Shown piece by piece: positions 24,601 through 36,805 of a stretch of 64,000 nt of DNA. The notes below the pieces were generated by a model. The model searched no databases, had not been told where the DNA came from, and saw only the letters and a program-made list of their open reading frames with translations. The stretch is from positions 1 to 64,000 of the forward strand of contig JAGTJM010000032.1 of NCBI GenBank assembly GCA_020747015.1, in the 5' to 3' direction. How positions within the stretch are numbered: the first letter of the stretch is position 1; every line of letters begins with the position of its first letter. The position numbers and the translations under genes are program-made. The stretch is from Pyrenochaeta sp. MPI-SDFR-AT-0127. Lineage: Eukaryota > Ascomycota > Dothideomycetes > Pleosporales > Cucurbitariaceae.

Positions 24601-27600
24601 GGCCATCGGCGCCAACACGAGAGCGCAGGCTATATTTGATGTGAACGCATCCATAGTAGCCGGGAGAGCCTGTACTGTCTTCAAATTCGGTCCCGAGACC
24701 CAACATCAGTCCCAGATTCGGCAGTGGTTGAAGTTCTACGAGCAATCTCTGTGCGAGCTGATCCATCGATTGATGGAGATAAAGCATATTGCAACAATCA
24801 GTGACTTCCCTTTGGCAAAGTTGACAGCAGCGGACTTGGAGAGACTCAAAAGCAGACACCTGCCACAGCTGGATGTTGCAGACCTTCTAGACATAGAAGA
24901 CATTTACCCATGTTCTCCCTTCCAGCAAGGTATCTTAGTCAGCCAAGCAAAGGACCCGAAAGCCTATCAAATTCGGCAAGTTTGCGAAATCCGACCGCGA
25001 AAGACGATGCCCATACCTAGTGTAGAGTTGCTTATGGAGGCATGGCAACAGGTGGTCGACCGTCACAGTATCCTAAGAACAGCCATACTCGAAGTATCCT
25101 CCGCCACAGATCCGTACCACCAGATGGTACTCAAGTCCTGGAAGGCTCCTATTATGACTATCGAGTGTCAAGATAGTAACGTTGCCGTGCAAGTATCCAA
25201 CCTTGCGAGGTTTGAACGTCAAGATTGCCGACCCGGTCATCACTTAACTATCATACAAACCACTACTGGTCGGACGAGAGCAGTGCTAGACATTGACCAT
25301 GCTATATGCGATGGTTCTTCGATTGCCCTCATCATACATGACTGGGTGCAAGCATACGAGGGACAACTGCCAAAGGGTCCCGGGCGCTTATACAGCAGCT
25401 ACATAGCTTACCTTCAACAACAATCTCGAGCTGAGGATCTTGAGTACTGGAAGACAGCGCTCACCAGTGTCCAACCTTGTCACGTAGCACCTTTTTCAAG
25501 GCCTCCCACGAAATCGGAGATCCACCAAGACTCTGTGCAGATGAGCACAGCGCAGATCACAGAACTGTCCGCCTTTTGGGCTTTGTCACAAGACCACGGC
25601 GTTACCGTGGCAAACGTCATTCAATTGGCGTGGGGATTAGTTCTGGCCAGCTACACTGCATCGAATGACGTTTGCTTCGGCTACCTTATAGACGGACACG
25701 ATGCCCCAGTCGAGGGCATCCAAGAGCTAGTGGGCCCTACGATCAACATGACGGTGTGCCATATGAACATTGACAGGAACATGACTGTACTGGATGCTAT
25801 TAAACGAGTTCGTGATCGTTTCCTAGAGGGTCTTGATCATCAACGCACATCTTTGGCGGCGATTCAGAATGCTCTCCGGCTTCCCGGGCGAGATTTGTTC
25901 AACACTGGAATCTCTTACAGGCGTGGGTCTGGCTTTGCCGCCAGCCGTGGGAAACATATCGACATAGAAGCAACCAGTGCGGATGATGGCATGGACTACG
26001 ATCTTGCGCTGGGCATTGAATCCACTGATAGTCGCCTCGGCTTTGGCCTCCAGTGGCGGACGTCCTTCACGGACCAAACCGCAGCGGAGGGCTTACTTCA
26101 CACTGTCGTCAGTATCGCCCAAAGGCTGGTCCAAAATCCCAACAGTAAGCTAAGTATCATATCTTCCCTGAGCGAAAAAGATAGTGCTCAGATTCGGGAG
26201 TGGAATGCCAGAGTACCAGAACGTCTACAATCTCGTATCCACGACCTAGTAGAGGTGCGGTGCGAGAGCCAGCCCGATGCCATCGCCGTGAGTTCGTGGG
26301 ATGGCGAAATAACCTATCGCGACCTATGGAAGCAGGCGAGGCAAGTCGCTCACCATCTTGTCACCAAAGGTAGTGTTCGGCCAGAGATCAAAGTTGGGTT
26401 GTGTATGAATAAGTCACTGTGGGCAATCGTGTCAATGCTAGCTATTCTCCTAGCTGGTGGCGTAGTTGTACCGCTAGGGGCACAGCATCCTCGGGCCCGC
26501 CTAGAAGCAATTGTCAAAGACACCGACATGTCGATTATTCTTGTGGACCAATTGCAGGCGAATCGACTAGCGGACCTAGTTCCAAACGTACGAGTCGTGG
26601 ATGCGTCGTGGGTTGCTACTCTTCCCTCTAGTACTGCGCTCAACCCGACAGTAATCCCAAGTAATGCAGCTTGGATGATATACACCTCGGGTAGTACAGG
26701 AAAGCCAAAGGGTGTTGTACTAGAGCATGCTGCATTATGTACTAGCCTCTATGTTCAAGGCCAGAGATTTGACGTAGGTCCACAAACCCGGACCCTCCAA
26801 TTCTCAGACTTCACCTTTGATGTTAGCATCGCTGATATATTTATAACTATCATATACGGTGGCTGCGTCTGCATGATACCAGAAGCAGACAGACTCAACA
26901 ATCTCGCTGAAGCTATAGCTACAGTTTCGGTGAATTTTATCCAGCTAACACCCACTGTAGCACAACTTCTCTCTCCAGACTCAGTTCCCTCATTAAAAGT
27001 GTTAGTTCTTGGGGGAGAGGTATCGAAGCCAGATATAGTTAGGGCTTGGGCACAACACGCTAGAGTCCTTATTGCATACGGACCGACGGAATGCTCGATT
27101 GCTTCATCTTACTGCGAGCCACTCGTAGAAAACATCTCCTCAATCGGGTTGCCTTTGGCAGGGTGCTTCTGGGTGACCGACCCAGCCGATTATCATCGTC
27201 TATCACCTATCGGTGTAGCTGGTGAGCTCTTACTAGAGGGTCCACTATTGGCTCGCGGATACCTGAACGACGAGGCCAAGACAGCCGCGGCGTTTGTTAC
27301 TGACCCCGCCTGGGCCGTCACTCAGTACGGCTTGACCACAGAGAGACGCCGTTTCTACCGCACTGGAGACCTTGTGCGACAGAATAGGGACGGCTCCCTT
27401 ACCTATATTGGGCGTCAGGACACTCAAATCAAGATCCGTGGTCAGCGAGTTGAGATAGGAGAGATTGAAAACTGGATCAGTGTCCTACTACCCGAAGTTC
27501 AAAGTGCAGCAGTTGACCTAGTGATACGCGAAAGTACGGATGGCTGTGGCGAGCAGCTCCTGTTAGCTGCGGCTGTCGATTTCAAGCAGAGCAGCCAATA

Positions 27601-30600
27601 TCTCACAGACGACAGTCAGTCTCAGTTAGCTTCCAGCCTTCTCACCCCTTCGAATTTCCTACGAGAAACATTTCGGCAGCTACGTAGCTCCCTATCGGAC
27701 GTTCTACCAGCCTATATGGTGCCAAATGTCTACATCCCGATGAGCTCGCTCCCTTTGAACACTTCAGGCAAGCTAGATAGGCGCGTAATCCACGAAATAC
27801 TGAAAACAACCGCCACCGACTATATCCAGTCGGTCTTTTCAGACGAAGAAGAGAAAATAATACCCTCGAGTGAAACAGAGTACCGTTTGCAAATTCTATG
27901 GGCGGAGGCGCTTGGGCTTGAAGCGGACAAGGTCGGGACGCACGACCACTTCTTCCAAATGGGCGGCGACTCAATCTCAGCTATGAGACTCGTAGCTGCT
28001 GGACGTAGAGTCTCACTAGCATTGACCGTTGCTGATATCTTTCAACATCCTCGGATTGTTGATCTTGCCCGCATGATAGACCAACAAGACTCTGACGGGT
28101 CGAACGCTCCAGTGGCGGATGCACAACCTTTTTCTCTCTGGCTACCTGATGCTGAAGCCAAGCTCGAGTCAGGTCAGCTACTTCAGTCGCAGCTCGGAGC
28201 CATCGCTGATCAGTGTGGCGTCACGAAAGCCCAAATCGAAGACGTATACCCATGCACGCCACTCCAGGAAGGCTTGATGGCTATCTCAACTCAGCAAACA
28301 ACAGCTTACATAGCACAGCGAGTTTTTCGCCTCGGACCAGAAGTTGACCTGGACCGGTTTTGTGCCTCTTGGACGAAGGTTGCAGGGATGCTCCCTGTTC
28401 TACGGACTCGGATCGTGCCTGCTGGACGCCAAGGTTGCATCCAAGTAGTCGTGCGCCAGCCAGTGTCCTGGACCCATTCAGACTCGCTTTCTGCCTACCT
28501 GGCTACAGACCGCCAGACCCCAGTAACCTACGGTGGACCTCTCACACGGTTCGCCTTAGTGGAAGAGAACTCGGAACAGGGTGGAGTGAGCAACACTCAG
28601 CGCTTCTTCGTATGGACCGGCCATCACAGTACCTACGATGGATGGAGTCTTCGAAAAATGGCCGAGCTATTACGCCTGGTATACCAAGGCGGCCGTACTT
28701 CCCCTGTTGTTCCATATTCACGCTTTGTCGCTTATCTGAAAAGCGTTGATTTGACCAGTAATCAAGCATTTTGGCGAAGACAATTAGCGGGAATTAACGC
28801 TGCACAATTTCCTGTCCTACGAACGGCTCAATATCGGCCTCATGTGGCGCGGAAAGCAACGCGCAACATGATGCGGCCAAGCTATCGAGGCCAGGAGACC
28901 ATGTCGACAGTATTGCGCGCCGCCTGGGCAATCGTCGTGGCCCAGTGGACAGGGGGAGACGACGTAGTATTTGCGGTAACGGTAACCGGTCGGAGCGCGC
29001 CTGTAAGAGACATTCTTGACCTGGCAGCGCCAACAATCGCCACGGTGCCAGTTCGGATACGTGTTGATGGGGGAAAGACAGTCAATGACTTCCTGTCCGA
29101 AGTGCAAGATCAGGCTACGGAAATGATTTCATACGAACATACTGGTCTACAAAACATTCGCCAAATGGTTCCTCATGCCGCGACTAGTCTCAATATAGGC
29201 CACTTGTTTTTAGTCCAGGCTCCGAGCGAGGTAGAGACTGGTGCCATGGCCGGCATACCTGGGGTTGAAGTCATGGAGGGCTCCATGGAAGGTTTCCATA
29301 GCTATCCGCTGATTGTGGAATGCTTATTGGACGACAATTCGGAGGCTATCAAGGTTGAAGCCCGCTTCGACGACATCGTGATCTCAGAGTCCCAAGTATT
29401 GCGTCTATTGGCGCAGTTTGAACATGTTTTTCAACAGCTTCTAGCACGCAGGGTAGACCGAGTCCAAGAGGTGGATGTACTAAGCGAGGAGGATCGTACA
29501 GTCATCCGAAATTGGAACACTACTGCGCCAGCGCCGTTGCGATCTTGTATCCATGAATTAGTTCAGGATCGCCATAAGAGTCAGCCAGACACAATCGCCA
29601 TCTGTGCCTGGGATGGGGACTTAACCTACCGCTCGCTTTGGACACAGTCTCAGCAAGTGGCCTATTACCTGGTAAGCCAAGGGGTTGGGCCGGAGGTGAA
29701 GGTGGGCATATGTATGGATAAATCGCGATGGTCGGCGGTTTCGATGCTGGCCATTCTACAGGCGGGTGGCACGGTTGTGCCTCTTGGTACACAACATCCA
29801 CGCACTCGCTTGGAGGGTATAGTCAACGATACTGATATGACGATTATCATCGTAGACTCTACCCAAATGCGCCGACTAGAGGGAATTGTACCCTCTCTAG
29901 TGACTGTGAACGATTCTTGGCTCTCAGCCATTTCGGCAACTGCGGGGTCGGCGGCGCCATGTGGAACCGTCACGCCAGATCATGCAGCCTGGATAATTTA
30001 CACCTCTGGCAGCACAGGTACACCTAAAGGGGTGGTCTTAGAGCACGCGGCGCTTTGTTCTAGTCTCAAGGCCCATGGAGCGAAATTTAACATAGACAAG
30101 CACACACGAACCTTACAATTCGCTGCACATACTTTCGATGTCTGTATATCAGAAGTTTTCGCCACTATCATTTACGGCGGATGTGTCTGTATTGTTTCTG
30201 AAGGTGATCGATTAAACAATCTTCCAAGTGCTATGGAGTCAATGGCAGTCAACTTTGCCCAGCTGACCTCTACAGTAGCGCAGCTACTCTCACCTACAAC
30301 TACACCATCACTCAAGTCAATAGTCCTTATGGGCGAGGCTGTGAAACCAACTGTGGTCACGATCTGGGGACACGACGCGACGGTGATCAGTGCATACGGG
30401 CCTTCAGAGTCTTCCATCCACTCATCATACAGTCACTCTCTCGTAGACCCCAAGGATTCACTCTCTATCGGTCGGCCGCTTGCAGGTTGTTTCTGGGTAG
30501 CGAATCCTACTAACTACAATCGCCTTTGCCCGGTTGGCGTCGGCGTGGTAGGCGAGCTCCTATTAGAAGGCCCGCTACTTGCTCGCGGATATCTGAACGA

Positions 30601-33079
30601 TCCGGCCAAAACTGCAGCTGCGTTTGTTACGGACCCGGAGTGGGTCCATCTACTCGGCCTTACCCCGGGGCGGCGTCTATATCGTACTGGGGACCTTGTG
30701 CGCCAGAATCACGATGGCACCCTAGCGTATGTTGGTCGTCATGACACCCAAGTCAAGATACGCGGCCAGCGCGTCGAGATCGGCGAAATCGAAAGCTGGG
30801 TGGGACGCCTTCTCCCAGATGCCCAAATGGTAGCAGCCGACCTGATAAAGCGCGAGAGCAGCCATGGTGAACAGATTCTCTTGGCTGTGGCAGTTGACTT
30901 CAAGTCAAACAGCGAATATCTGGCTCACACAAAACCGTTAGAGTCTGCATTTCTCCCTACATCAGGCCTCCTACAAGGTGCCTTTCATAGACTACGCGCG
31001 AGCTTGTTCGACGTGCTACCAGCCTACATGGTGCCTAATGCGTATATTCCCATGGAACGTCTTCCTCTCAACGCCTCAGGAAAGCTGGATCGACGAAAAG
31101 TCCATGAAATTCTTGTATCGCAAGACCCACGGTTTATCGCACAATTTGTGCCCAACATATCAAAAGAGGAGGAGTTACAATCACCAATCGCCACCCAACT
31201 AGGCACTATCTTGGCTGATCTGCTCAACATCGACGAGCAATTGCTAGGCAGTAACGATAATATCTTCCAACTTGGAAGTGACTCAATCACAGCAATGAAG
31301 CTTGTTGCGCTTGCGAGAACTCAAAACATCTCATTGAGTGTGGCAGACATTTTCCGGTCGCCTACAATCTCAGGAATGGCGGCCCTTGCCAAAACTTCGG
31401 AAATGACTCTACCTCAAAACTTGCATGAATATCGGCCGTTCTCACTCTTGAATGTGCCTACAGTATCAGCATACATCGGGGAACAGATCTGCACATTAGT
31501 GAACGCACCAAGCTGCGACATCGTTGACGTCCTTCCAGTGACTGACGTACAAGCATACAGCATCGTTACCAGTCTTATGAAGAGCCGGATGGAATTGCGC
31601 TACTTCAAGTGGGTTAGCAAGGGCCCAGTCAATGTCGCTTACCTGAAAGACTGTTGTGCGAGACTTGCCGATGAATTCGAGCCTCTTCGAACGGTTTACG
31701 TTTTCAGCAACGGCATGCTTCTACAAGTCGTATTGCGGACTTACAACCAAGAAATTGCCACGTATGAAACTCATGGCCCCATTGAGCCTTTCGCGGAAAA
31801 GCTTATGCAGGCTGACATGCATCGACCGCCCAAACTTGGTAGCCCTCTCTTCGACGTTGCCATTATCAATCAGAGGGATTCTCTTGAACATTGGATCCTC
31901 TTCCGCTTCACCCACGCAGCGTACGATGGGATATCCCTTCCTAAAATTTGGACAACACTTCAAAATATTTATACGAAGCAACCGACGCAAACATATCCAA
32001 GTTTCCCATCATTCATGAATGACCAGATGCAGCGGACCACAGAAGAAACTTATAACTACTGGAGAAGACTTTTGGACGGATCTTCGATGCCTCAAATTGG
32101 AGGTTCCCTACCTCCAGTCCTCCAGACCCCATTCATGCTTGCGAAGGTGCCGCCCCCGCCTCCCATCAAGATTCGGACCTTACATGGTGAGGGTCTGACG
32201 CCCGCCATATACATCAAGTCGGCATGGACGGTTGTACTTGCAAAATGTGCGGGCGGTAATGATGTTGTCTTCGGTGACACGGTGTCGAACCGAGATTACA
32301 CTGACGCTCAAGTTGCCGACGCTCTGGGTTGTTGCATCAACATCGTACCTTTCAGAGTTCGCCTTCAGTCTTCATGGAAGAACATTGACCTTTTACGATA
32401 CGTGCGTGACCAACAACTGGCCAACGCCCCAAATTCGTGTCTTGGATTCCGCAGTATCTTCAAAGATTGCACGGACTGGCCCGCTGGAACAAGATACACT
32501 TCATCTTTGAATCATCTAAAGAGTCCACCAAAGGCTTCTACGATAGGTCATCACGACTATCAAATCAGCCCTGCTGGGCTGACTAACTTTGCACTCTCTG
32601 ACTTGGCATTGACCTCAATCCAGTACTCAGACTTGGTGACCCTGGAACTGGCTTATGGAAAAGACAGAGTTGGGCCTGAAGTTGCAAAACAGGTTCTCAG
32701 CCTTCTTCGATCGGTTCTTGACACACTGATGGACTCCCCAGAAGCATCAGTTAATGATTTACCACAACTACCACCAACATTCAATTTGCCTCTTCTTTCT
32801 GGGGCGGAGAACGATTATAGTAGACATATTACTACGCGAGTGGCAGATCGGACAGCTGAGTCAACTTCTCGCTTTGCAAGGGCTTGGAAAGCGACCGTTG
32901 AGCAAACGCTTGGCCCATATCCAGTAGGAGATCATGCACCTCGATCATTGTTCAAGCTAGGTGGCGACATGGTTGATGCTGCAGCACTGGCAGATCACCT
33001 ACAGCGTGAGGGATCGAGCGTTACAATTGAGGATATTCTCGAAAGCTCAGATCTTTCAGTTCTTGCGCAAGGACTTTGA
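18662..33079 (+). CDS. Nonribosomal peptide synthetase, T0-E*-C-A-T-E-C-A-T-C-A-T-C-T*
   Basis: Two exons, 18662-21295 and 21350-33079, give 4787 residues. The one 54-nt intron (GTGAGT...ATAG, branch CTGAC) removes an in-frame TAG. The ATG at 18662 starts a T domain directly (GGDSL, Ser33). Order with approximate residues: T0 33; E-like domain with HRAFMD 199-204 (degenerate); C1 SHALMDG 651; A1 1109-1461; T1 GGDSI 1534; E1 HHLVVD 1719 and EGHGRE 1851 (intact); C2 DHAICDG 2194; A2 core 2656; T2 GGDSI 3084; C3 HHSTYDG 3303; A3 core 3762; T3 GSDSI 4188; C4 THAAYDG 4399; final T-like GGDMVD 4749 without its serine. Each A domain keeps YTSGSTG, RTGDLVRQN and the SGK(I/L)DRR lysine motif. Three A domains predict three residues, the first epimerised. 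T0 lacks a partnering A domain, so it should receive the acyl chain from the ligase. C4 resembles fungal cyclising terminal C domains. Architecture firm; product inferred. Confidence 0.95.
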
Positions 33080-33485
33080 AGTGACTCAGAACCCGCAGCG
33101 CCCGCTCTTTGGAGGGGCAAACAACTTTGCCATTCCGGAAACCTATCAACATGCACCAATGTCCTTAGTACTATGGTTCAGGAAGTTGGGCTCTCCAGAA
33201 TTCAGCTGGAACACAAGAAGTTCATGTAAAGGTCGCAATCTGCTCACTCCGAGATAGGCTAGGCAACTGAATATCGGGTATGTGCACTTCAAACCTCATG
33301 CATAATGTAAATATTTATTGTGTCAGCCTAGATGGAATGTGAAGAGGGGCGAAGTTTGACTGGATGTACTGGCTTGGAAGCGGTTTAGATGATATGTAGA
33401 GTCTTTCCTGAATCTGTTGAATAAACATTTAGCTGATTACTATACAATAAATTAGTTATATACCGATTGGCCGGTCTTGAGCTCT
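33080..33485. other. Convergent 3' intergenic region, NRPS and esterase
   Basis: About 400 nt between two converging stop codons. It must contain the polyadenylation regions of both genes; AT-rich AATAAA-like runs (AATAAACATT, ACAATAAATTAG) occur at 33420-33455. A frame continuing from inside the NRPS (32961-33257, +2) runs into it but has no start of its own and no family marks. Confidence 0.5.
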
Positions 33486-34661
33486 TCACGGATCATTCTT
33501 GTCCAATACAAACAACTCTGGGGCTTTCTCAATCCACCCGTCCACCCCTCCAAGCCCTTGTCCCTTCATAGAGCCAAAGAATTCTCTGAGCAACGCATTA
33601 GTTAATTGCGTTGTCCTAACTCCGTTAGCTGGCCCGATCCACGTTCTGTTCCTGTTGACTGTCTCTCTTTGATCCAGCAGATCAATCCACAACGGAATAT
33701 CACTAAAGTCTAAGTGTATAGTGCCATTTACTTGCACATCCCTCAACCACCCAGTTTGGGCATCATCAAAATGCTTCCACGTATAATCACCGGCTGAAGA
33801 TGTGTTTCCCTCGAAATGCATCTCGCTGGCAACCTCCAAGACCGGTAGTTTTAAATCCACCACAGTCACGTTCTCATCAATATACTGTAGCAAAGTACCA
33901 TCCACATTAACACCGACTTTGAACCGCTCTAGCCCTTCAATATTGGACGTCAAAACTGCTCCTGCTGCAGCTCCCCCAACGCTGTGTCCAAAGATGCCGA
34001 AGTGCGTGGTGTTGAACGGAGCGCCATATTCTCGCACGAGCGCAGGGAAGAAGGAGTCGCTCATTGCGGCCACAATGTCTGATATGCGGAATTCGAGGAT
34101 CGCAAGTGCTTCCTCTATCGTGCTTGGATAGGTTGAGAAATCCGGGACGCCGTAAATGCCTCCTGTACCGTTGGTGTAGGGAAGGGGAAGGTAAGGTGCT
34201 TCGCCTGGGTGGTCGATAGCAACGATGGCATAGCCGTAGGATGCAAGCTCAGACAAATATGCGGTGTATGATGATGCGGGCAGCCCAGCGCCTGGAGTGA
34301 AGACAAGTGTGGGATAAGGCGATGTACCATTGCCAAATGAAGGATGTGTGTCAATCAAAGTCGGTGCTTGAAATTGGAGACGCGTAGTCAACTTTTCCAA
34401 AGATCCGGGAGTGATACCAATATTTGATTCGAAAATTCCTGCGGTGATAGGGTCTACGTATGCAACAGTGGTGTTGGCAAGTTGGCGAGTGGGGTAGTAT
34501 ATAGTTACAAGCATGAAAGTGCCAGGCTCAGTGGGGTCATTAATAGTAGTGTGGTTAAAGATGTGCTGTGTGTATCCGACATGATAAGGTCCCGTCGGAT
34601 CCCAGAGGGAGATGGCTTGGGTAATCCATGCAAACGCAAACACAAAGAAGAAGAGCTGCAT
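33486..34661 (-). CDS. Secreted PAF-acetylhydrolase-like esterase
   Basis: A single exon. I start at the internal ATG at 34661 rather than 34850 because it is followed immediately by a signal peptide (MQLFFFVFAFAWITQAIS), giving 391 residues. The alpha/beta hydrolase nucleophile elbow is FGIFGHSVGGAAAG. An upstream TPGAG oxyanion-hole loop and an IDHPGEA strand are typical of fungal relatives of plasma platelet-activating-factor acetylhydrolase. Many Asn-X-Ser/Thr sites support secretion. The gene is convergent with the NRPS, 406 bp away. It could be a cluster member (deacylating or opening an ester in the lipopeptide) or simply an unrelated secreted esterase. Family call good; role in the cluster is inference only. 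Confidence 0.85.
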   Translation of the reverse strand: MQLFFFVFAFAWITQAISLWDPTGPYHVGYTQHIFNHTTINDPTEPGTFMLVTIYYPTRQLANTTVAYVDPITAGIFESNIGITPGSLEKLTTRLQFQAPTLIDTHPSFGNGTSPYPTLVFTPGAGLPASSYTAYLSELASYGYAIVAIDHPGEAPYLPLPYTNGTGGIYGVPDFSTYPSTIEEALAILEFRISDIVAAMSDSFFPALVREYGAPFNTTHFGIFGHSVGGAAAGAVLTSNIEGLERFKVGVNVDGTLLQYIDENVTVVDLKLPVLEVASEMHFEGNTSSAGDYTWKHFDDAQTGWLRDVQVNGTIHLDFSDIPLWIDLLDQRETVNRNRTWIGPANGVRTTQLTNALLREFFGSMKGQGLGGVDGWIEKAPELFVLDKNDP

Positions 34662-36165
34662 TGTGGATTCGTTGCTAGTATTGTTCTGAGAGGCGGGAAC
34701 TGATATCCAACGAGCTGGTGGCCTGGTAGATAAGTTCTGTTTAGTTCGCGCATGCGCTAAGGCAGTAAGAATCCTGACAGTGACATCAAGTGTTGGATGT
34801 CGTTTAACCCTAGCCATTGTGAGGTAGCTTTTAATTGCTCGTTGTACCACCTGCCACTTTCAGGAAGTTCCCGTGAGTTGGTGCTTACCGGGGTAGTAAG
34901 GATAAGCTTCCCTCCTCAAAAGCGTGCCGCATGCCAAAGCCGAAGAAGCCTTTGTCGTATGCCCCTCGAGAATTTTGAACAGCATGGTACCGAAGACCGT
35001 TGAAGCTTCTCTTTTTGATCGCGTGGAGCAAGCCATATGTTAACGCGTAACAACCAGGAACGCCTAGACCTTGTAGACGCGCGCAGCTTTTATCTTTGAA
35101 TGAAGACCATCAACGCACGAATTATGCACTTGATCAACATGTACTCATGAATATCACAGAAAGGGTTTTGTGCACTACACGTTCCAAGCAGCAACGTGAC
35201 GTCGGGGCCTTTACTCTGGCGTCTGATTCTGCCCCCTCTTTCCTTCCGTGACCAAAATGAATGTCTCGCCAACCTGTCTCTTTCATCTTCACGATGATCT
35301 TGCACCTAAGCCTCGGACAACGCTGCGCATCGGCAGGAGGTTTCGAAAGCAGGTATATGTGATTATGAGGCGTGCACGACATTATGAATGGTACCGTTGC
35401 TTGTGAGAAAGAATTCAAGAACCGAGTTCAGTCGTGGCTACACAAGCATGGTGAGCCAATGAAGTAACGACTTCGGATATCAAGACTGTGGGGTGCCAGC
35501 AGCATGCATGAATGCGCTTGCGGGGCAGTGTAAGCCTTGGGCCAAGCAGGCTATTACTTACGATGAAAACTGGAAGCGATCAAGTTGCTTTCGAACACTT
35601 GTTGGCTCTAGTAGCTACTCTAAGTAGTCTGATCCAAAGCAGTCTGATATTTTTCAGCTCAGGTAGTCGAACCCTAGTGGCCTACAATGGCATCAGATAT
35701 TCCAAGGCTTAGCTCCGTGCTGAAATCACAACGAAGCTTGTCTAGCACCGAGAATATTGTTATGAGCAATCCCACACCTGAAGACAACGGCAGATATAAC
35801 GAGAAGGAGGAACAGATATTACGCGGAGATCGCCCCGCAAACTCATCTGGCTTATCGCTTACAGAAGTGGCTGCTACTTCTCGCCTACCACGCCGACTCC
35901 AGATTTTGCTTTAGATCAGACTGTGCGCGTTACTGCTTTAGGTTAGAATGAACACCAAATACCTTTCTCTTACCTTTATTGGGTCAGCTCTAAATTAGGA
36001 TAACAAAAGTGTGTCAGACCGTAATCGGTTCCTGAAGGCTTTGTGACTCGATTACATCGAAAGGACCCGTCCTGTGCAGTTGGCCTAAGAGTAAGTCTAT
36101 AACCTCACTACCTAGACCTCCGCGCGACGCCATCAAAGGCCAAAAGACCCATATTTCCCTGTTCC
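34662..36165. other. Intergenic, with one possible truncated ORF
   Basis: 1.5 kb with no firm gene. It holds the esterase promoter near 34662-34900. A 75-codon frame at 35687-35914 (+) has a polar, Ser/Glu-rich composition like a cytoplasmic N-terminal tail and then stops; no continuation exon was found. Other frames (35090-35418, both overlapping) look like noise. Confidence 0.45.
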
Positions 36166-36805
36166 TCAATCCACTGCTTCGCCATGCCCGCCAACTGCGT
36201 CGAACATCAGCTGACAGCTCTTCAAGCTGCCATTCGCCATGTGAGAATCGCACCCGAGACAGATGGGGTCTGCTTCTTCTAGCTCTGCTTTGGCAGCTTC
36301 TTCTTGGGCCGGCGATTCCATTGGAAAGGTCTCGGCCTCCACTAGAACGACAGATGCTGTGGGTTTAGGCCAACGTGCTGGCACATCGGATGGTATGTCG
36401 TTTGATAGCTCAGATTCAGGTGTAGATTCAGGAGGTGGAGGGGCAACATCGTCTCCAACCATAGCCGCCCGATATCTTGCTCTTTTTCGAAGACCTTTTA
36501 CCATTCTTCGGCAATGGAGAGTGTAAGACCTCTTCATCATTTTCTTTGGGAGAAGATGCACTAGAGAGTGTGTAGTTGCCGTCTGTGGGCTCGAGGGTTA
36601 GTTCTAGGACTGGCTCAGCGAATGGTAGAGGTTGGTCACATGGCTCCGGCGCCGGTTCAGGTTCCGACACTTTCACTGGCACCGGCACCGGCACCGGCAC
36701 AGCCCCGACAAGGGAAGGAGGTTGTGCCAAGTGCACAAATATGCTCTTCCCGTCTTCTTCTTCACTTTGGTCGAAGCTCAAAGGAATGCTTTCATGGATC
36801 ATCAT
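36166..36805 (-). CDS. Hypothetical acidic, Pro/Glu-rich protein (low-confidence model)
   Basis: Two frames join across a 49-nt intron (36501-36453, GTAAAA...GGAG) to give exons 36805-36502 and 36452-36166, 196 residues. The junction joins two stretches of the same composition (PLPKN, then DDVAPPPPES), which is the main support. The protein is rich in Pro, Glu, Ser and Val, with a VPVPVPVPV run encoded by a hexamer repeat, and a short CLGC motif near the C-terminus. No domain is recognised. A further 90-codon acidic frame at 37022-37294 (-) could be an upstream exon, but I could not find a clean splice. Composition-biased frames can arise from repeats alone, so this may not be a gene. Confidence 0.35.
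36678..36700. repeat. Hexanucleotide repeat (GGCACC)n
   Basis: About four tandem copies of GGCACC. On the minus strand they encode the alternating Val-Pro run of the hypothetical acidic protein. Confidence 0.8.

Noticed and set aside
32961..33257. A 98-codon ORF overlapping the NRPS 3' end
   Set aside because: It is out of frame with the NRPS, has no domain, and the NRPS frame already ends in a T-like fold.
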